In this document: piece after piece, positions 5,603 to 5,604 of the stretch
How positions within the stretch are numbered: position 1 is the stretch's first letter
Layout of the letters: the number at the start of each line of letters is the position of its first letter
Made by a program: the position numbers and the translations under genes
Assembly (NCBI GenBank): GCA_020859645.1
Contig: JAJBVU010000192.1
Coordinates: 1 to 5,604 of the forward strand
Length of the DNA: 5,604 bases
Origin: Eubacterium sp.
Lineage (GTDB): Bacteria; Bacillota; Clostridia; Lachnospirales; CAG-274
Reading direction: 5' to 3'
Notes under the pieces: generated by a model
The model's database searches: none
The model's input: the letters and a program-made list of their open reading frames with translations, nothing else
What the model was told of the DNA's origin: nothing

Positions 5603-5604
5603 GC

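Larger units (their letters stand above)
3200..5604 (-). mobile_element. Rearranged prophage fragment (tail fibre, tape measure, XhlA pieces)
   Basis: Three phage gene pieces follow one another on the minus strand: tail fibre N-terminal part (5604 to about 4988), tape measure middle part (about 4987-3416) and XhlA-like part (about 3425-3200). None has both native ends. Siphovirus-like phages of Bacillota normally place the tape measure gene upstream of fibre and lysis genes. Here the fibre piece comes first, so the order is permuted as well as broken. No integrase, attachment site or flanking repeat is visible. It is either prophage debris or a chimeric contig. Confidence 0.6.

Noticed and set aside
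1..5604. CRISPR array, tRNA, rRNA, insertion sequence or riboswitch
   Set aside because: I saw no regularly spaced repeats, cloverleaf sequence, transposase motif, IS ends or conserved aptamer on reading both strands.

Overview
The window looks like DNA from a spore-forming Clostridia-type member of the Bacillota. The main reason is an intact spoVT, the forespore regulator, read on the minus strand behind a good match to a sigma-G promoter. Purine-rich AGGAGG ribosome sites and a surface protein with a copper-amine-oxidase-like stalk domain fit the same group. Genus cannot be decided from the sequence alone.

Layout. Positions 1-782 (+) hold the 3' part of a stalk-domain surface protein, followed by a strong hairpin terminator (838-877). 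At 947 a small unrecognised gene starts behind an excellent ribosome site. Its frame runs on through the spoVT terminator and into antisense spoVT, so its 3' end does not look native. From 1205 to the right end every gene is on the minus strand. spoVT (1287-1832) has its own promoter (about 1907-1935) and a terminator (1205-1240). To its right lie a DUF454 (YbaN-type) membrane protein (2168-2527) and the ATP-binding half of an ABC exporter (2527-3240). These two are joined by a TAATG stop/start overlap and are probably one operon ending at a hairpin near 2064-2085. A frameshifted short coding tail may lie between DUF454 and that hairpin.

The right 2.4 kb (about 3200-5604) is phage tail and lysis-cassette DNA that is broken and rejoined inside genes. 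The N-terminal part of a tail fibre is fused in frame to the middle of a tape measure protein. That in turn runs into an XhlA-like holin-accessory protein lacking its start, which runs out of frame into the middle of the ABC exporter and replaces that protein's membrane domain. Fibre before tape measure is also the reverse of the usual phage gene order. The two readings are a rearranged prophage remnant or a chimeric contig made by amplification or assembly. The sequence alone cannot separate them, but several gene-internal junctions in a short span make an artefact a serious possibility. I see no convincing new defence, RNA or mobile system here; the junctions are the main point of interest.
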